From JBGQOG01 sp052113705 (lineage in GTDB: Bacteria; Pseudomonadota; Alphaproteobacteria; Rhodobacterales; Rhodobacteraceae), in assembly GCF_052113705.1 (NCBI RefSeq), contig NZ_JBGQOG010000016.1, positions 1 to 64,000 of the forward strand: a DNA stretch of 64,000 nucleotides, read 5' to 3'. Below the pieces are notes generated by a model that searched no databases, was not told the DNA's origin, and saw only the letters and a program-made list of their open reading frames with translations. Positions 43,152 through 51,955 of the stretch are shown piece by piece. Numbering within the stretch: the first letter of the stretch is position 1; the number at the start of each line of letters is the position of its first letter. The translations under genes and the position numbers were made by a program.

Positions 43152-43181
43152 TTGATTTACGAACAGCGCTGATTGCATGAT
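43152..43181 (+). promoter_or_regulatory. Second promoter with candidate TetR operator
   Basis: TTGATT (43152-43157), 18 bases, CATGAT (43176-43181). The element ATTTACGAACAG (43155-43166), shared inverted with the tetR promoter region (42346-42357), overlaps the -35 and spacer, so a bound repressor would block it. Confidence 0.5.
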
Positions 43182-43269
43182 GCAGTCAGAGCTGTTCGGA
43201 AGTTTGGATTGCCCGCCCCGAACACCCTTTCAGACATGCCAGCAGATGGCACAAAACAGGGACATCGTG

Positions 43270-44247
43270 ATGACCATTCGACTTCTTCTTGGCAGCGTCG
43301 CCGGACTTAGCCTCATGACCTTGCCGGCGCTGGCCGCGACCTGGGATCTGTCGAGCGAATATCCGGCAGGCTCGCTGCAGGGCCAGACCGCCGATTTCTT
43401 TGCCAAGGCGGTTGCCGAGAAAACCAAGGGCGCGGTCGAGATCACCGTGCATCACGGCGCGGCCCTGGGCTACAAGAGCGTCGATCACTTTGACGCGGTG
43501 GGCGATGGCGCGCTGCAGGCGGCCTCTTCGGCTTTCGTGTTCTGGACCGGCATTGACCCGATCTTCCAGCTCTCCTCGCTGCCCTTCCTCGCGCCGACCG
43601 GCGCCGATGTGCACAAGCTCTATGACCTCGCCCGCCCGGACTATGCGGCGGTGCTGGAGGCGAACAACCAAATCCTGCTGCTGGCCACGCCCTGGCCGTC
43701 CTCGGGCCTCTGGGGCAACAAGGCCTTTGAAAGCACCGCCGATCTCGCGGGGGTGAAGGTGCGCACCTATGACGTCGCCTCGACCGAGACGATGAAGAAC
43801 GCCGGGGCCTTCCCGATCCAGATCTCCTGGGCGGATGTGCCGGCACAGCTGTCGACCAATGCGATTGACGCGGTGCTGACCTCGCCCAACGGCGGCGTCG
43901 GCGTGCAGATGTGGGAGCAGCAGTCGCATTTCACCAACGTCAACTATGCCTCCTCTTTGCAGGGGATCCATGTGAACCGTGACGCCTGGGAAGACCTGTC
44001 CGAGGAAGAGCGCGCGGCGGTGACCGAGGCTGCGGCAGAGGCCGAGACCTTTGGCTGGGATCTGCTGGCGGATGCCACCCGCACGGATTTTGAGACGATG
44101 CGCACGCATGGGATGACCGTGGCCGAGGAAATCACCCCCGCCTTTGCCGCCGATCTGACCGCCGCGGCGCAGCCCTTCATCACCGAATGGGTCAAAACCA
44201 CCGGCCCGCGCGCGCAAACCATCATGGATGCCTACGCCGCGCGCTGA
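43270..44247 (+). CDS. TRAP transporter solute-binding protein (first system)
   Basis: A 325-residue periplasmic receptor of the DctP family. The N-terminal Sec signal is MTIRLLLGSVAGLSLMTLPA with cleavage at ALAA. The mature protein has the family blocks: TWDLSSEYPAGSLQGQTADF, GVKVRTYDVASTETMKNAGA with the conserved Arg (in VKVRTY) that normally binds the carboxylate, and VPAQLSTNAIDAVLTSP. ATG 43270 (MTIRLLLG) is preferred over upstream starts because it opens the signal peptide. First gene of a nine-gene operon. Its ligand is unknown, probably a carboxylate. Confidence 0.88.
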   Translation: MTIRLLLGSVAGLSLMTLPALAATWDLSSEYPAGSLQGQTADFFAKAVAEKTKGAVEITVHHGAALGYKSVDHFDAVGDGALQAASSAFVFWTGIDPIFQLSSLPFLAPTGADVHKLYDLARPDYAAVLEANNQILLLATPWPSSGLWGNKAFESTADLAGVKVRTYDVASTETMKNAGAFPIQISWADVPAQLSTNAIDAVLTSPNGGVGVQMWEQQSHFTNVNYASSLQGIHVNRDAWEDLSEEERAAVTEAAAEAETFGWDLLADATRTDFETMRTHGMTVAEEITPAFAADLTAAAQPFITEWVKTTGPRAQTIMDAYAAR

Positions 44248-44306
44248 GCGTGCCGTCCCGCGGGCGGCGGCCCCCTGCCGCCCGCCTCCTCATACCGGAG
44301 CCCCCG

Positions 44307-44831
44307 ATGCCGCAATTCTACGCCGCCATCTACACCCTCTCGCGCGGTGCCGCGCTGATCGCGGCCTGTGCCCTTGTCTATATGGTGGGCCATATCGCGC
44401 TGGAGATCATCCTGCGCAGCCTCTTCTCGACCTCGACGTTCGTGCTGGATGAATTCGTGGGCTATGCGGTCTCGGTCTGCGTGATCTGGTCGCTGGGCTA
44501 TGTGCTGGAAAACAGCGATCTGATCCGGGTGGGGCTGGTCCTCGACCGTCTGTCGCAGCGCGCGCAGGAATTGCTGACCGCCGCCGCCGCATTCCTGGCT
44601 TCTGCGGGCAGTCTGGGGCTGGCCTGGATGTTCTGGATCCGCGTCGCACGGGCTTATCAGCGGGGCACGGTCTCATCCTCGGTGGCGGCGGTGCCGACCT
44701 GGATCCCCGAAGGCGCGATGATGCTGGGGCTGTGCTTCTTTGCCCTACAGGCGCTGGCCTATGGGCTGCGCCACATCACCCGCCATCCGTCCCCGGCGCC
44801 GCAAGTGCCGCTGGCGACCCCCGTAGAATGA
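44307..44831 (+). CDS. TRAP transporter small permease (first system)
   Basis: A 174-residue DctQ-type inner-membrane protein with four hydrophobic segments (about 14-34, 47-63, 88-107 and 128-148). The conserved acidic motif of the family reads FVLDEFVGYAVSVCVIWSLG; the usual NEHIRVD signature is degenerate (ENSDLIRVGLVLDRL). It sits between the receptor and the large permease. After the stop, ATGATCCGCGTCG is repeated in tandem (44841-44853 and 44855-44867) in the gap to the next gene. Confidence 0.83.
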   Translation: MPQFYAAIYTLSRGAALIAACALVYMVGHIALEIILRSLFSTSTFVLDEFVGYAVSVCVIWSLGYVLENSDLIRVGLVLDRLSQRAQELLTAAAAFLASAGSLGLAWMFWIRVARAYQRGTVSSSVAAVPTWIPEGAMMLGLCFFALQALAYGLRHITRHPSPAPQVPLATPVE

Positions 44832-44888
44832 CCCCCGCGAATGATCCGCGTCGGATGATCCGCGTCGAATAACCCCCTGGAGACCGAA

Positions 44889-46199
44889 TTGGACACGCTT
44901 CTGACCGCCGGTGCCACACTGGCCTTCCTTTTGTTGTTTCTCGGCTTGGGCGTCTGGGTCTTTGTCAGCCTTGCGCTTGTCGCCACCGCCACGCTGTTCT
45001 TCCTGCACGGAATGGACCTCTCGCGCATTGGTTCCATCGCGGCGAACATCATCTACCGCTATGCCTCCAGCTGGGAGCTCTCGGCGATCCCCATGTTCAT
45101 CTGGATGGGCGAGATCATCTTTCGCACCGATATTTCGGCGCGTCTGTTTCGCGGCCTGTCGCCGTTTGTGGATTATATCCCGGGGCGGCTGTTGCACACC
45201 AATGTGCTGGGCTGCACGCTCTTTGCCGCTGTTTCCGGCTCCTCTCCCGCCACCACCGCCACGGTGGGGCGGATCACCATCCGTGAGCTCAGCGACCGTG
45301 GTTATGATGAACGGCTGTCGCTCGGCTCGCTCGCCGGGGCGGGCAGTCTGGGGCTGCTGATCCCGCCGTCAATCGTGATGATCGTCTACGGCATTCTGGC
45401 CGAGCAATCGATCAGCCGCCTCTTCGCGGCAGGCGTGCTGCCGGGTCTGATGATCGCGGCGCTTTATTCTGGCTACATCATGATCTGCGCGAAGCTGAAC
45501 CCCGCGATCGTGCCGGTGGAGCGGCCCAAACGCCGGGCGGTGGATTTCCTCATCGCGCTGCGCGATCTGGCGCCGCTGGTCGGGCTGATGACCGTGGTGC
45601 TCGGCTCGATCTATTCCGGCATCGCCACCCCCTCCGAAGCCGCCGCCGTCGGCGTCATCGCCGCCATCGCCATCACCGCCGTTCTGCGGCAGTTCTCGCT
45701 GCGCCTGTTGCGTGACACGCTGATGGGGGCGCTGCGCACCTCGACCATGGTCTGTTCGATCCTGATCACCGCCGCCTTCATGTCCACCGCCATCGGCTAT
45801 CTGCACATTCCCGCCGACGTCGCCGAAGGCATCGCGTCGCTGCATCTGCCGCCCTGGGGCCTTCTGGTCGTGCTGTCGCTGTTTTATCTGGGCCTCGGCT
45901 TTTTCCTCGACGGCAATTCCATCGTGGTGATGAGCCTGCCGATCTCGCTGCCCTTGGCCCTGCAGGCCGGGTTCGACCCGATCTGGTTCGGCATCTACCT
46001 CGTGCTGATGGTGGAAATGGCGCAGGTCACCCCGCCCGTCGGCTTCAACCTCTTCGTCTTGCAGGGCATTTCCGGCCGCTCCATCGGCTATGTCGCCCGC
46101 GCGGCTTTGCCGTTTTTTCTCCTGATGCTGCTGGGGGTGGCGCTTTTGGCCGTCTTCCCGGGCATCGCCCTCTGGCTTCCGAATTACTTCTATGGATGA
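44889..46199 (+). CDS. TRAP transporter large permease (first system)
   Basis: A 436-residue DctM-type inner-membrane protein with about twelve hydrophobic segments. Motifs are AAVSGSSPATTATVGRI, LAGAGSLGLLIPPSIVMIVY and GIATPSEAAAVGVIAAI, the usual TRAP large-subunit signatures. Translation probably starts at TTG 44889, since the hydrophobic N-terminus begins there, GGAG lies seven bases ahead, and no ATG is available near. The stop overlaps the next gene (GAF protein) by eight bases, so the two are coupled. Confidence 0.9.
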   Translation: MDTLLTAGATLAFLLLFLGLGVWVFVSLALVATATLFFLHGMDLSRIGSIAANIIYRYASSWELSAIPMFIWMGEIIFRTDISARLFRGLSPFVDYIPGRLLHTNVLGCTLFAAVSGSSPATTATVGRITIRELSDRGYDERLSLGSLAGAGSLGLLIPPSIVMIVYGILAEQSISRLFAAGVLPGLMIAALYSGYIMICAKLNPAIVPVERPKRRAVDFLIALRDLAPLVGLMTVVLGSIYSGIATPSEAAAVGVIAAIAITAVLRQFSLRLLRDTLMGALRTSTMVCSILITAAFMSTAIGYLHIPADVAEGIASLHLPPWGLLVVLSLFYLGLGFFLDGNSIVVMSLPISLPLALQAGFDPIWFGIYLVLMVEMAQVTPPVGFNLFVLQGISGRSIGYVARAALPFFLLMLLGVALLAVFPGIALWLPNYFYG

Positions 46200-46677
46200 T
46201 CCGATGACCTCCTCTTCCGATTTCGCGCGGCTGTTGCAGGCGCAACGTGCTCCCCAGCAACCGCAGGTGCTGTTTCAGACGGTGCAAGAGATCTGCGAGG
46301 CCCGCTTTGGCTTTCGCTTTCTCACCATCCTGAAAAACCTGCCCGGCACCGGCAATGTCATGCGGATGCACAGCTCGACCACCGGCGATTACCCGGTGGG
46401 CGCGCTGAAACCGATGGGCCTGACGCCTTGGGGCACCGTGCTGCTCGAGCGCGGCGAAGCCTGGCTCGGCAATTCGCGCGAGGATGTGCTCTGGGCCTTT
46501 CCGGATGCCGAGCTGATCCTGTCCAAGGGCTGCGAAGCCTGCGCCTGCGCGCCGGTCATCTGGGCGGGACGCTGTGTCGGCGTGCTCTCGCTGAACGCCG
46601 CCCGCGATGCCTATACCGCTGATGATCTGACCGAGATGACCCTGATTGCCCAGGCGCTCGCGCCCGCGCTGATCTGA
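46192..46677 (+). CDS. GAF domain protein
   Basis: A 161-residue soluble protein composed of a single GAF domain (about 18-160). It resembles small GAF proteins of catabolic operons: YPVGALKPMGLTPWGTVLLE, then GNSREDVLWAFPDAELI, then GRCVGVLSLN. A cluster KGCEACACAP (about 111-120) has three Cys in five residues, which could bind metal or sense redox, though this is inference. It overlaps the large permease by eight bases and precedes the amidohydrolase by 22 bases. It could sense the transported compound. ATG 46204 is an alternative start. Confidence 0.8.
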   Translation: MDDPMTSSSDFARLLQAQRAPQQPQVLFQTVQEICEARFGFRFLTILKNLPGTGNVMRMHSSTTGDYPVGALKPMGLTPWGTVLLERGEAWLGNSREDVLWAFPDAELILSKGCEACACAPVIWAGRCVGVLSLNAARDAYTADDLTEMTLIAQALAPALI

Positions 46678-46699
46678 CTGACCCCAAAGGATTTTCCCG

Positions 46700-47935
46700 A
46701 TGACCACCTTGCTGATCAAGAACGCCTGCATCGTCGATGGCACCCAGACCGAACCGACCGCGCCGATGCAGATCGCCATCGAAAACGGCCGCATCGCCGA
46801 AGTGGCCCCCACGGTGACATTCACCGCCGATGAAGAGCTGGATCTGGCCGGGCTGACGGTGATGCCGGGGCTGATCGACTGCCATGTGCACACCATCGCC
46901 ACCACCGCGAACCTTGGCGCCAATGCCGCGCTGCCCTCCTCGCTGGTGGCCGCGAAAGCCTCGCATCTGATGCGCGACATGCTGATGCGCGGCTTTACCA
47001 CCGTGCGCGATCTGGGCGGTGCCGACCGGGGCCTGCAACAGGCGGTGGAACAGGGCTATTTCGCGGGGCCGCGTCTGGTGATCTGCGGCAAGGCGCTGAG
47101 CCAGACCGGCGGTCACACCGATTACCGCGGCCCCTATGACAACCGCGATGTCAGCTGGTACGTCAATCAACTGGGCACCCTCGGCCGCATCTGCGACGGC
47201 AAACCCGAGCTGATGCGCGCCGCCCGCGAAGAGCTGAAAAACGGCGCGCAATTCCTCAAGGTCATGGCCGATGGCGGCGTCTCTTCGCCCTCCGATCCGA
47301 TCGGCTATCTGGTGTTCTCGGTCGAGGAACTCACCGCTTTGGTCGAGATTGCCCGGGGTTTTGGCACCTATGTCTCGGCGCATCTTTACGATGACACCGC
47401 CATCACGCGGGCGCTCGACTGCGGGATCACCTGCATCGAGCATGGCAACCTGATCTCGGACGCCACCATCACCCGGGTCGCGCGTGAAGGCGCCTTTGTC
47501 GTGCCGACGAACATCACCTATGACCTTCTGGCCCGCAAAGGCGCCGAGTTCGGCCTGCCGCCGGAATCCGTGGCGAAAGTGGCGGATGTGCGCGAGGCGG
47601 GGCTGGAGCGTCTGACCAAGATGCACGCGGCCGGGGTCACCATGGGCTATGGCTCTGACCTTTTGGGCGGCATGCAGACCGAGCAGTCGGGCGAGTTCCC
47701 GCTGCGCGGGCGCTATATCCCCGCCGATGCCGTCATCCGCTCGGCCACGGTCGACGCGGCAAAAGTGCTGCGGATGGAGGGCCAGATCGGTGCCATCACG
47801 CCGGGCGCATATGCCGACATCATCGCCGTCAACGGCAACCCGTTGAAAGACCTGAACCTTCTGACGGATCAGGGCGCACATATCCCGCTGATCCTGCAAG
47901 GCGGCCGCGCGGTGAAAAACGCCACCACCCTCTGA
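46700..47935 (+). CDS. Amidohydrolase-superfamily metal-dependent hydrolase
   Basis: A 411-residue cytoplasmic enzyme of the amidohydrolase fold. Metal ligands are visible in the family order: His62 and His64 (DCHVHTI), Lys187 (FLKVMADGG, carboxylated in this subgroup), His228 (SAHLYDD), His248 (IEHGN) and Asp320 (GYGSDLLG). The flanking beta domain begins LLIKNACIVDGT and ends GAYADIIAVNGNPL. It resembles the imidazolonepropionase/prolidase-like group that hydrolyses cyclic amides or dipeptide-like substrates. Encoded between two TRAP transporters, it probably acts on their imported substrate. Confidence 0.88.
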   Translation: MTTLLIKNACIVDGTQTEPTAPMQIAIENGRIAEVAPTVTFTADEELDLAGLTVMPGLIDCHVHTIATTANLGANAALPSSLVAAKASHLMRDMLMRGFTTVRDLGGADRGLQQAVEQGYFAGPRLVICGKALSQTGGHTDYRGPYDNRDVSWYVNQLGTLGRICDGKPELMRAAREELKNGAQFLKVMADGGVSSPSDPIGYLVFSVEELTALVEIARGFGTYVSAHLYDDTAITRALDCGITCIEHGNLISDATITRVAREGAFVVPTNITYDLLARKGAEFGLPPESVAKVADVREAGLERLTKMHAAGVTMGYGSDLLGGMQTEQSGEFPLRGRYIPADAVIRSATVDAAKVLRMEGQIGAITPGAYADIIAVNGNPLKDLNLLTDQGAHIPLILQGGRAVKNATTL

Positions 47936-47945
47936 AACTTCCAAT

Positions 47946-48013
47946 GCGGGCGGCCTGAACCGCCCGCTTTCCCAACACGGAGACAAACCGCCCGCTTTCC
48001 CAACACGGAGACA
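47946..48013 (+). repeat. 28-base perfect tandem duplication with hairpin arm and ribosome site
   Basis: Bases 47958-47985 and 47986-48013 are identical. Each copy holds CCGCCCGC and a CACGGAG Shine-Dalgarno sequence. GCGGGCGG at 47946-47953 can pair with CCGCCCGC of either copy (stem of 8), so two alternative hairpins are possible between the amidohydrolase and the second receptor. Confidence 0.85.
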
Positions 48014-48016
48014 GAC

Positions 48017-49138
48017 ATGAAAAAGCTTTTGACCACGACCCTGCTCGGCGCGTTTCTGGCGCAGCCGCTGGCCGCCGAGACCACCTTTATCGCCAACACC
48101 TTCTATGATGCCGCGCATCCTTTGGCGAAGTTCGGCTATACCGAATGGGCCGAGATCGTGAAGGATCTCTCGGGCGGCGATCTCAACCCGCAGGTCTATA
48201 CCGGCACCGTGCTGCTGGCGCCGCGCGCCTCGCTGCAAGGCATTCGCGACAATGTTGTGCAGGTGGCGCATCATGCAGCAATCTACACCCCCTCGGATCT
48301 GCCCGTCGCCAATGCGGTGCAGGAACTCGGCTTTGTCTATTCCGATCCGGTTGCCGCGATCTTCGCCGTGGCCGATTTCTCGATGCACAACCCGGCGCAG
48401 CTGCAGGAATGGCAGGATCAGGGCGTCGTCTATCTCGGTGCCTATGCCACCCCGGCCTATATCCTGATGTGCGCCAAGCCGGTGCGCAATCTGGAAGAAC
48501 TGAAGGGCAAACGCATCCGCACCGCAGGCTCGGCGGTTTCGGCCTGGGTGGAGGAAGCCGGTGGCGTGCCGGTCAACGTCCCCTCCTCCGAGATGTACAC
48601 CGGGCTCGAGCGCGGCACCCTCGACTGCGCGACCAATGCCGCGAATGATCTGGTGGACCGCTCGCTTTATGAGGTGGCCGAGCATACCACGCTGCTGCCC
48701 ACCGGCATGTATTGGTCTGGCCCGAACTGGGGTTACAACCCGGATTTCTGGTCCGGACTCAGCGCCGATCAGCGCAAGGTGCTGATGGAGGCCTCGGCCC
48801 GCTCGATGGCCCGGCTGATCATCAACTACACCGCGCAGGCCGAAAGCGCGCTGAAAGTGGCGCAGGAGAAGGGCGGCAATGTCTATGAGCCGGAAGCCGA
48901 TCTGCAGGCCTCGGTGGATGCTTTCCGCGAAAAGACGCTGGAAGGGATTTATGACACCGCCGCAACCACTTATGGGCTGAATGACGCGCAGGGCACCATC
49001 GATGACTTCCGCGCCAAGATGAGCAAATGGCAGGAGCTTCTGGCAGGCGTCGACACCAAGGATGAGGACGCGTTGACCGCCCTTGCGATGCAGCAGATCT
49101 ATGCGGACATCGATCCCGCCAGCTACGGCGTGAAGTGA
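48017..49138 (+). CDS. TRAP transporter solute-binding protein (second system)
   Basis: A 373-residue periplasmic receptor. A Sec signal covers MKKLLTTTLLGAFLAQPLAA, cleaved before ETTF. Conserved blocks are LEELKGKRIRTAGSAVSAWV with the ligand-binding Arg of the family in KRIRT, and SSEMYTGLERGTLDCATNAA. It differs clearly in sequence from the first receptor and probably binds a related but distinct solute. The ribosome site is duplicated upstream. Confidence 0.88.
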   Translation: MKKLLTTTLLGAFLAQPLAAETTFIANTFYDAAHPLAKFGYTEWAEIVKDLSGGDLNPQVYTGTVLLAPRASLQGIRDNVVQVAHHAAIYTPSDLPVANAVQELGFVYSDPVAAIFAVADFSMHNPAQLQEWQDQGVVYLGAYATPAYILMCAKPVRNLEELKGKRIRTAGSAVSAWVEEAGGVPVNVPSSEMYTGLERGTLDCATNAANDLVDRSLYEVAEHTTLLPTGMYWSGPNWGYNPDFWSGLSADQRKVLMEASARSMARLIINYTAQAESALKVAQEKGGNVYEPEADLQASVDAFREKTLEGIYDTAATTYGLNDAQGTIDDFRAKMSKWQELLAGVDTKDEDALTALAMQQIYADIDPASYGVK

Positions 49139-49209
49139 TCTGAGGCCGAAACCATCCCGTGGCGGGGCCTCAGCGCCCCGCCTCACCTGCCTTGCCCTGA
49201 GGATGTCCC

Positions 49210-49695
49210 ATGCAAGCCCTGACCCGCTGGTTGAACCGCGCCACGATGGCGCTGGCCTCGCTGTTTATGCTGCTGATGATGGCGCATATCACCACCGACG
49301 TGATCGTGCGTTTCTTCTTTCACGGGCGCATCATCGGCACGCTCGAGATCGTGTCCTATTATTATATGGTCGCGCTGGTGTTCCTGTCGCTGGGCTTTGT
49401 CGAGCTGCGCAATGAGCATATCCGCGTGGATCTGTTCGCACAGATGATGCCGCCGGTGATGCAGCTTGGCCTGTATATTCTGGCCTGCGGGCTGGGGATG
49501 ATCTTCTTTGGCATGCTCGGCTGGCAGTCGCTGCACGATGCGCTGAGCGCCACCAGCCGCGCCGAAGAGGCGATGAGCAATTTCACCTTTTACATCTGGC
49601 CCGCCCGCTGGGCGCTGCCCATCGGCTTTGCCGGCATCTGGCTGGCGATCCTGACCAATCTGATGAAATCCCTGTCCACGCGCCGCGCGCTGTAA
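49210..49695 (+). CDS. TRAP transporter small permease (second system)
   Basis: A 161-residue DctQ-type inner-membrane protein with four hydrophobic segments (about 15-33, 48-63, 83-104 and 131-150). The signature LGFVELRNEHIRVDLFAQMM is intact (NEHIRVD). It follows its receptor by 71 bases and precedes the large permease by 24, in the order receptor-small-large as in the first system. Confidence 0.88.
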   Translation: MQALTRWLNRATMALASLFMLLMMAHITTDVIVRFFFHGRIIGTLEIVSYYYMVALVFLSLGFVELRNEHIRVDLFAQMMPPVMQLGLYILACGLGMIFFGMLGWQSLHDALSATSRAEEAMSNFTFYIWPARWALPIGFAGIWLAILTNLMKSLSTRRAL

Positions 49696-49719
49696 CCCGG
49701 CCCGAAAAGGACCAAGACC

Positions 49720-51027
49720 ATGAGCAATCTCGACATCGGCATTATCGGAACGGTGGTGGCGCTTGCGCTGATCGCGCTGCGCGTGCCCATCGGCCTGACC
49801 TTGGGGCTGGTGTCCATCGCCGGTATCGCCGCGATGTTCAACCTCAACGTCGCCTGGGGCATGATTTCCGCCACCCCCTTCGATTATGTCGGGCAATGGG
49901 AGCTGTCGGCGGCGCCGATGTTCCTTCTGATGGGGTTCATCTGCTCGGCCACCGACATGACACGCGGGCTGTTTCTCTCGCTCCGGCTCTATCTTGCGCG
50001 GCTGCCAGGCGGGCTGGCGATCACCTCGGTCGGGGCCTGCGCCTTCTTCGCCGCCGCCTCCGGCTCTTCGGTGGCCACCGCCTCGGCCATGTCGCGGCTG
50101 GCGGTGCCCGAGATGCTGAAACAGGGCTATGACCGCGGTCTGGCCACCGGCACCATCGCCGCTTCGGGCACCTTGGGCTCGCTCATCCCGCCCTCGGTGC
50201 TCCTGATCCTTTACGGCGTCTATGCGCAGGTCTCGGTCGGGCAATTGTTCATGGCGGGGTTCATTCCCGGCGTCCTCTCGGCGCTGATCTATATGGCGAT
50301 GATCGTCATCCGCGTGAAGCTGAACCCCGCGCTCGCCGGTGCCACGCCCGCCCCGCCGACCGAGGCCGAGCGCCGCGAGGCGCTGCGCGATGTCTGGCCG
50401 CTGCCGACGCTGATCATTCTGGTGCTGGGCGGCATTTTCTCGGGGGCTTTCTCGCCCACCGAAGCCGGGGCGCTGGGGGCGTTTTTCGCCGCCCTCATCG
50501 GCGCCGCACGCGGCAAGCTGACCCGCGCAGCCGTGGTTGAGGCGGTGACGCAGGCGGTTTCCGCCACCGCCTCGATCTTCATCATCCTGATCGGTTCGCT
50601 GTTCTTCACCCGGTTTCTGGCGCTGTCGGGCCTGCCCACCGCCTTTTCCAACGCCATCCTCTCGGTCAGCAGCGATCAGTGGTGGATCCTCTTCGCGGTG
50701 GCGGTGATCTATCTGGTGCTGGGGATGCTGATCGATTCCATCGGCCTCCTGCTCCTGACGCTGCCGATCCTGGTGCCGCTGGTGCAATCCACCGGGATTG
50801 ACGCGATCTGGTTCGGGATTATCGTGGTGAAACTGCTGGAGATTGGCCTGATCACCCCGCCGATTGGCCTGAACGTCTATATGATCAACAGTGCGCTGAA
50901 CAACGAAGTCACCCTGCCCGAGATTTTCCGCGGCATCGGCTGGTTTCTGGTGATGGATCTGCTGACCCTGCTGATCCTGATCCTGTTCCCCGCGCTGACG
51001 CTCTGGCTGCCCTCGCTCGCCTATTGA
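49720..51027 (+). CDS. TRAP transporter large permease (second system)
   Basis: A 435-residue DctM-type inner-membrane protein with about twelve hydrophobic segments. Signatures: ASGSSVATASAMSRLAVPEM, IAASGTLGSLIPPSVLLILY and FSPTEAGALGAFFAALIG. The C-terminal half has LLEIGLITPPIGLNVYMINS. It is followed by an SDR oxidoreductase 18 bases downstream. Confidence 0.9.
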   Translation: MSNLDIGIIGTVVALALIALRVPIGLTLGLVSIAGIAAMFNLNVAWGMISATPFDYVGQWELSAAPMFLLMGFICSATDMTRGLFLSLRLYLARLPGGLAITSVGACAFFAAASGSSVATASAMSRLAVPEMLKQGYDRGLATGTIAASGTLGSLIPPSVLLILYGVYAQVSVGQLFMAGFIPGVLSALIYMAMIVIRVKLNPALAGATPAPPTEAERREALRDVWPLPTLIILVLGGIFSGAFSPTEAGALGAFFAALIGAARGKLTRAAVVEAVTQAVSATASIFIILIGSLFFTRFLALSGLPTAFSNAILSVSSDQWWILFAVAVIYLVLGMLIDSIGLLLLTLPILVPLVQSTGIDAIWFGIIVVKLLEIGLITPPIGLNVYMINSALNNEVTLPEIFRGIGWFLVMDLLTLLILILFPALTLWLPSLAY

Positions 51028-51045
51028 CCCCGGAGGATCCCGACG

Positions 51046-51753
51046 ATGACCACGCCCCCCCTGATGATGCTCACCGGCGGCAGCCGGGGCATCGGCCTTG
51101 CCATCGCCAAGGCCGCACAGGCGCGGGGCTGGCACGTCAGCCTCGGGCTGCGCGACGCGGGTCAGCTGCCGGAGGGCATCGACCCCGCGCGGGCCGATGC
51201 CTTCGCCTATGACGCCACCGACCGGACGGCAGAGGCCCGCTGGGCCGAGGCGGTGATGGCGCGGCACGGACGGATCGACGCGATCGTCGCCAATGCCGGG
51301 ATCTTCACCGCGACGCCGGTGGTGGAGGCATCCGAGGCAGAGGTGGATGCGCTCCTCGAGATCAACCTCCGCGCGCCCCGGCGGCTGGCGATGGCGGCCT
51401 GGCCCGCGCTGAAGGCCAGCGGGCGCGGCCGGGTGATCATTCTGGGATCGCTCTCGGGCAAGCGCGTGGCCTCACCCGGCTCGGCGCTCTATTCGGTCAG
51501 CAAATTCGCGGCGGTGGGGCTGGCGCATGCGCTGCGGCATGAGGGATGGGAGCATGGCATCCGTGCCACCGCCATCTGCCCCGGGCTTGTCGCCACCGAA
51601 ATGGGGGAAACCGCCAGCCGGGGCACGCGCGCTGCCGAAGAGATGACCCAGCCCGCCGAGATCGCCCATCTGACGCTGGAGGCGATTGGCCTGTCCAACA
51701 CCGCCTCGGTGGCCGAGCTGCACATCAACTGCCGCACGGATGGTATTTTCTGA
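51046..51753 (+). CDS. SDR-family NAD(P)-dependent oxidoreductase
   Basis: A 235-residue cytoplasmic short-chain dehydrogenase/reductase. The nucleotide-binding loop is TGGSRGIG (10-17), the structural NAG motif is IVANAGIF, the catalytic Ser is in IILGSLSGK, and Tyr149/Lys153 lie in YSVSK. The fold is complete. Specificity is unknown; it probably oxidises or reduces a product of the amidohydrolase step. Last gene of the operon that starts at 43270, followed by a strong terminator. Confidence 0.9.
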   Translation: MTTPPLMMLTGGSRGIGLAIAKAAQARGWHVSLGLRDAGQLPEGIDPARADAFAYDATDRTAEARWAEAVMARHGRIDAIVANAGIFTATPVVEASEAEVDALLEINLRAPRRLAMAAWPALKASGRGRVIILGSLSGKRVASPGSALYSVSKFAAVGLAHALRHEGWEHGIRATAICPGLVATEMGETASRGTRAAEEMTQPAEIAHLTLEAIGLSNTASVAELHINCRTDGIF

Positions 51754-51793
51754 ACTGACGGCCCCCGGACCGGCCCGCTGCCCGTCCAGATCC

Positions 51794-51838
51794 CCAAAGG
51801 GCCGCATCGCAATCCGCCCGTGCGGCCCTTTGGATTTT
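51794..51838 (+). terminator. Intrinsic terminator of the double-TRAP operon
   Basis: A perfect 13-bp stem (CCAAAGGGCCGCA with TGCGGCCCTTTGG), loop of 14, followed by ATTTTC. It lies 41 bases after the SDR stop. Confidence 0.85.
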
Positions 51839-51955
51839 CAAAACTGCCGATACTTCAGAATTTTCCGATACGCCCCATGAACGCCGCGGCCACGCCGCAG
51901 CAGACCCTTGAGTTGCCGCCCGTTTTGCGGACTTGCGTCACCGCGTCCCAAGGCG

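Noticed and set aside
46556..49186. Minus-strand frames of 876 and 694 residues opposite the second TRAP system
   Set aside because: They mirror genes with clear receptor and permease signatures and show no signal or fold of their own.
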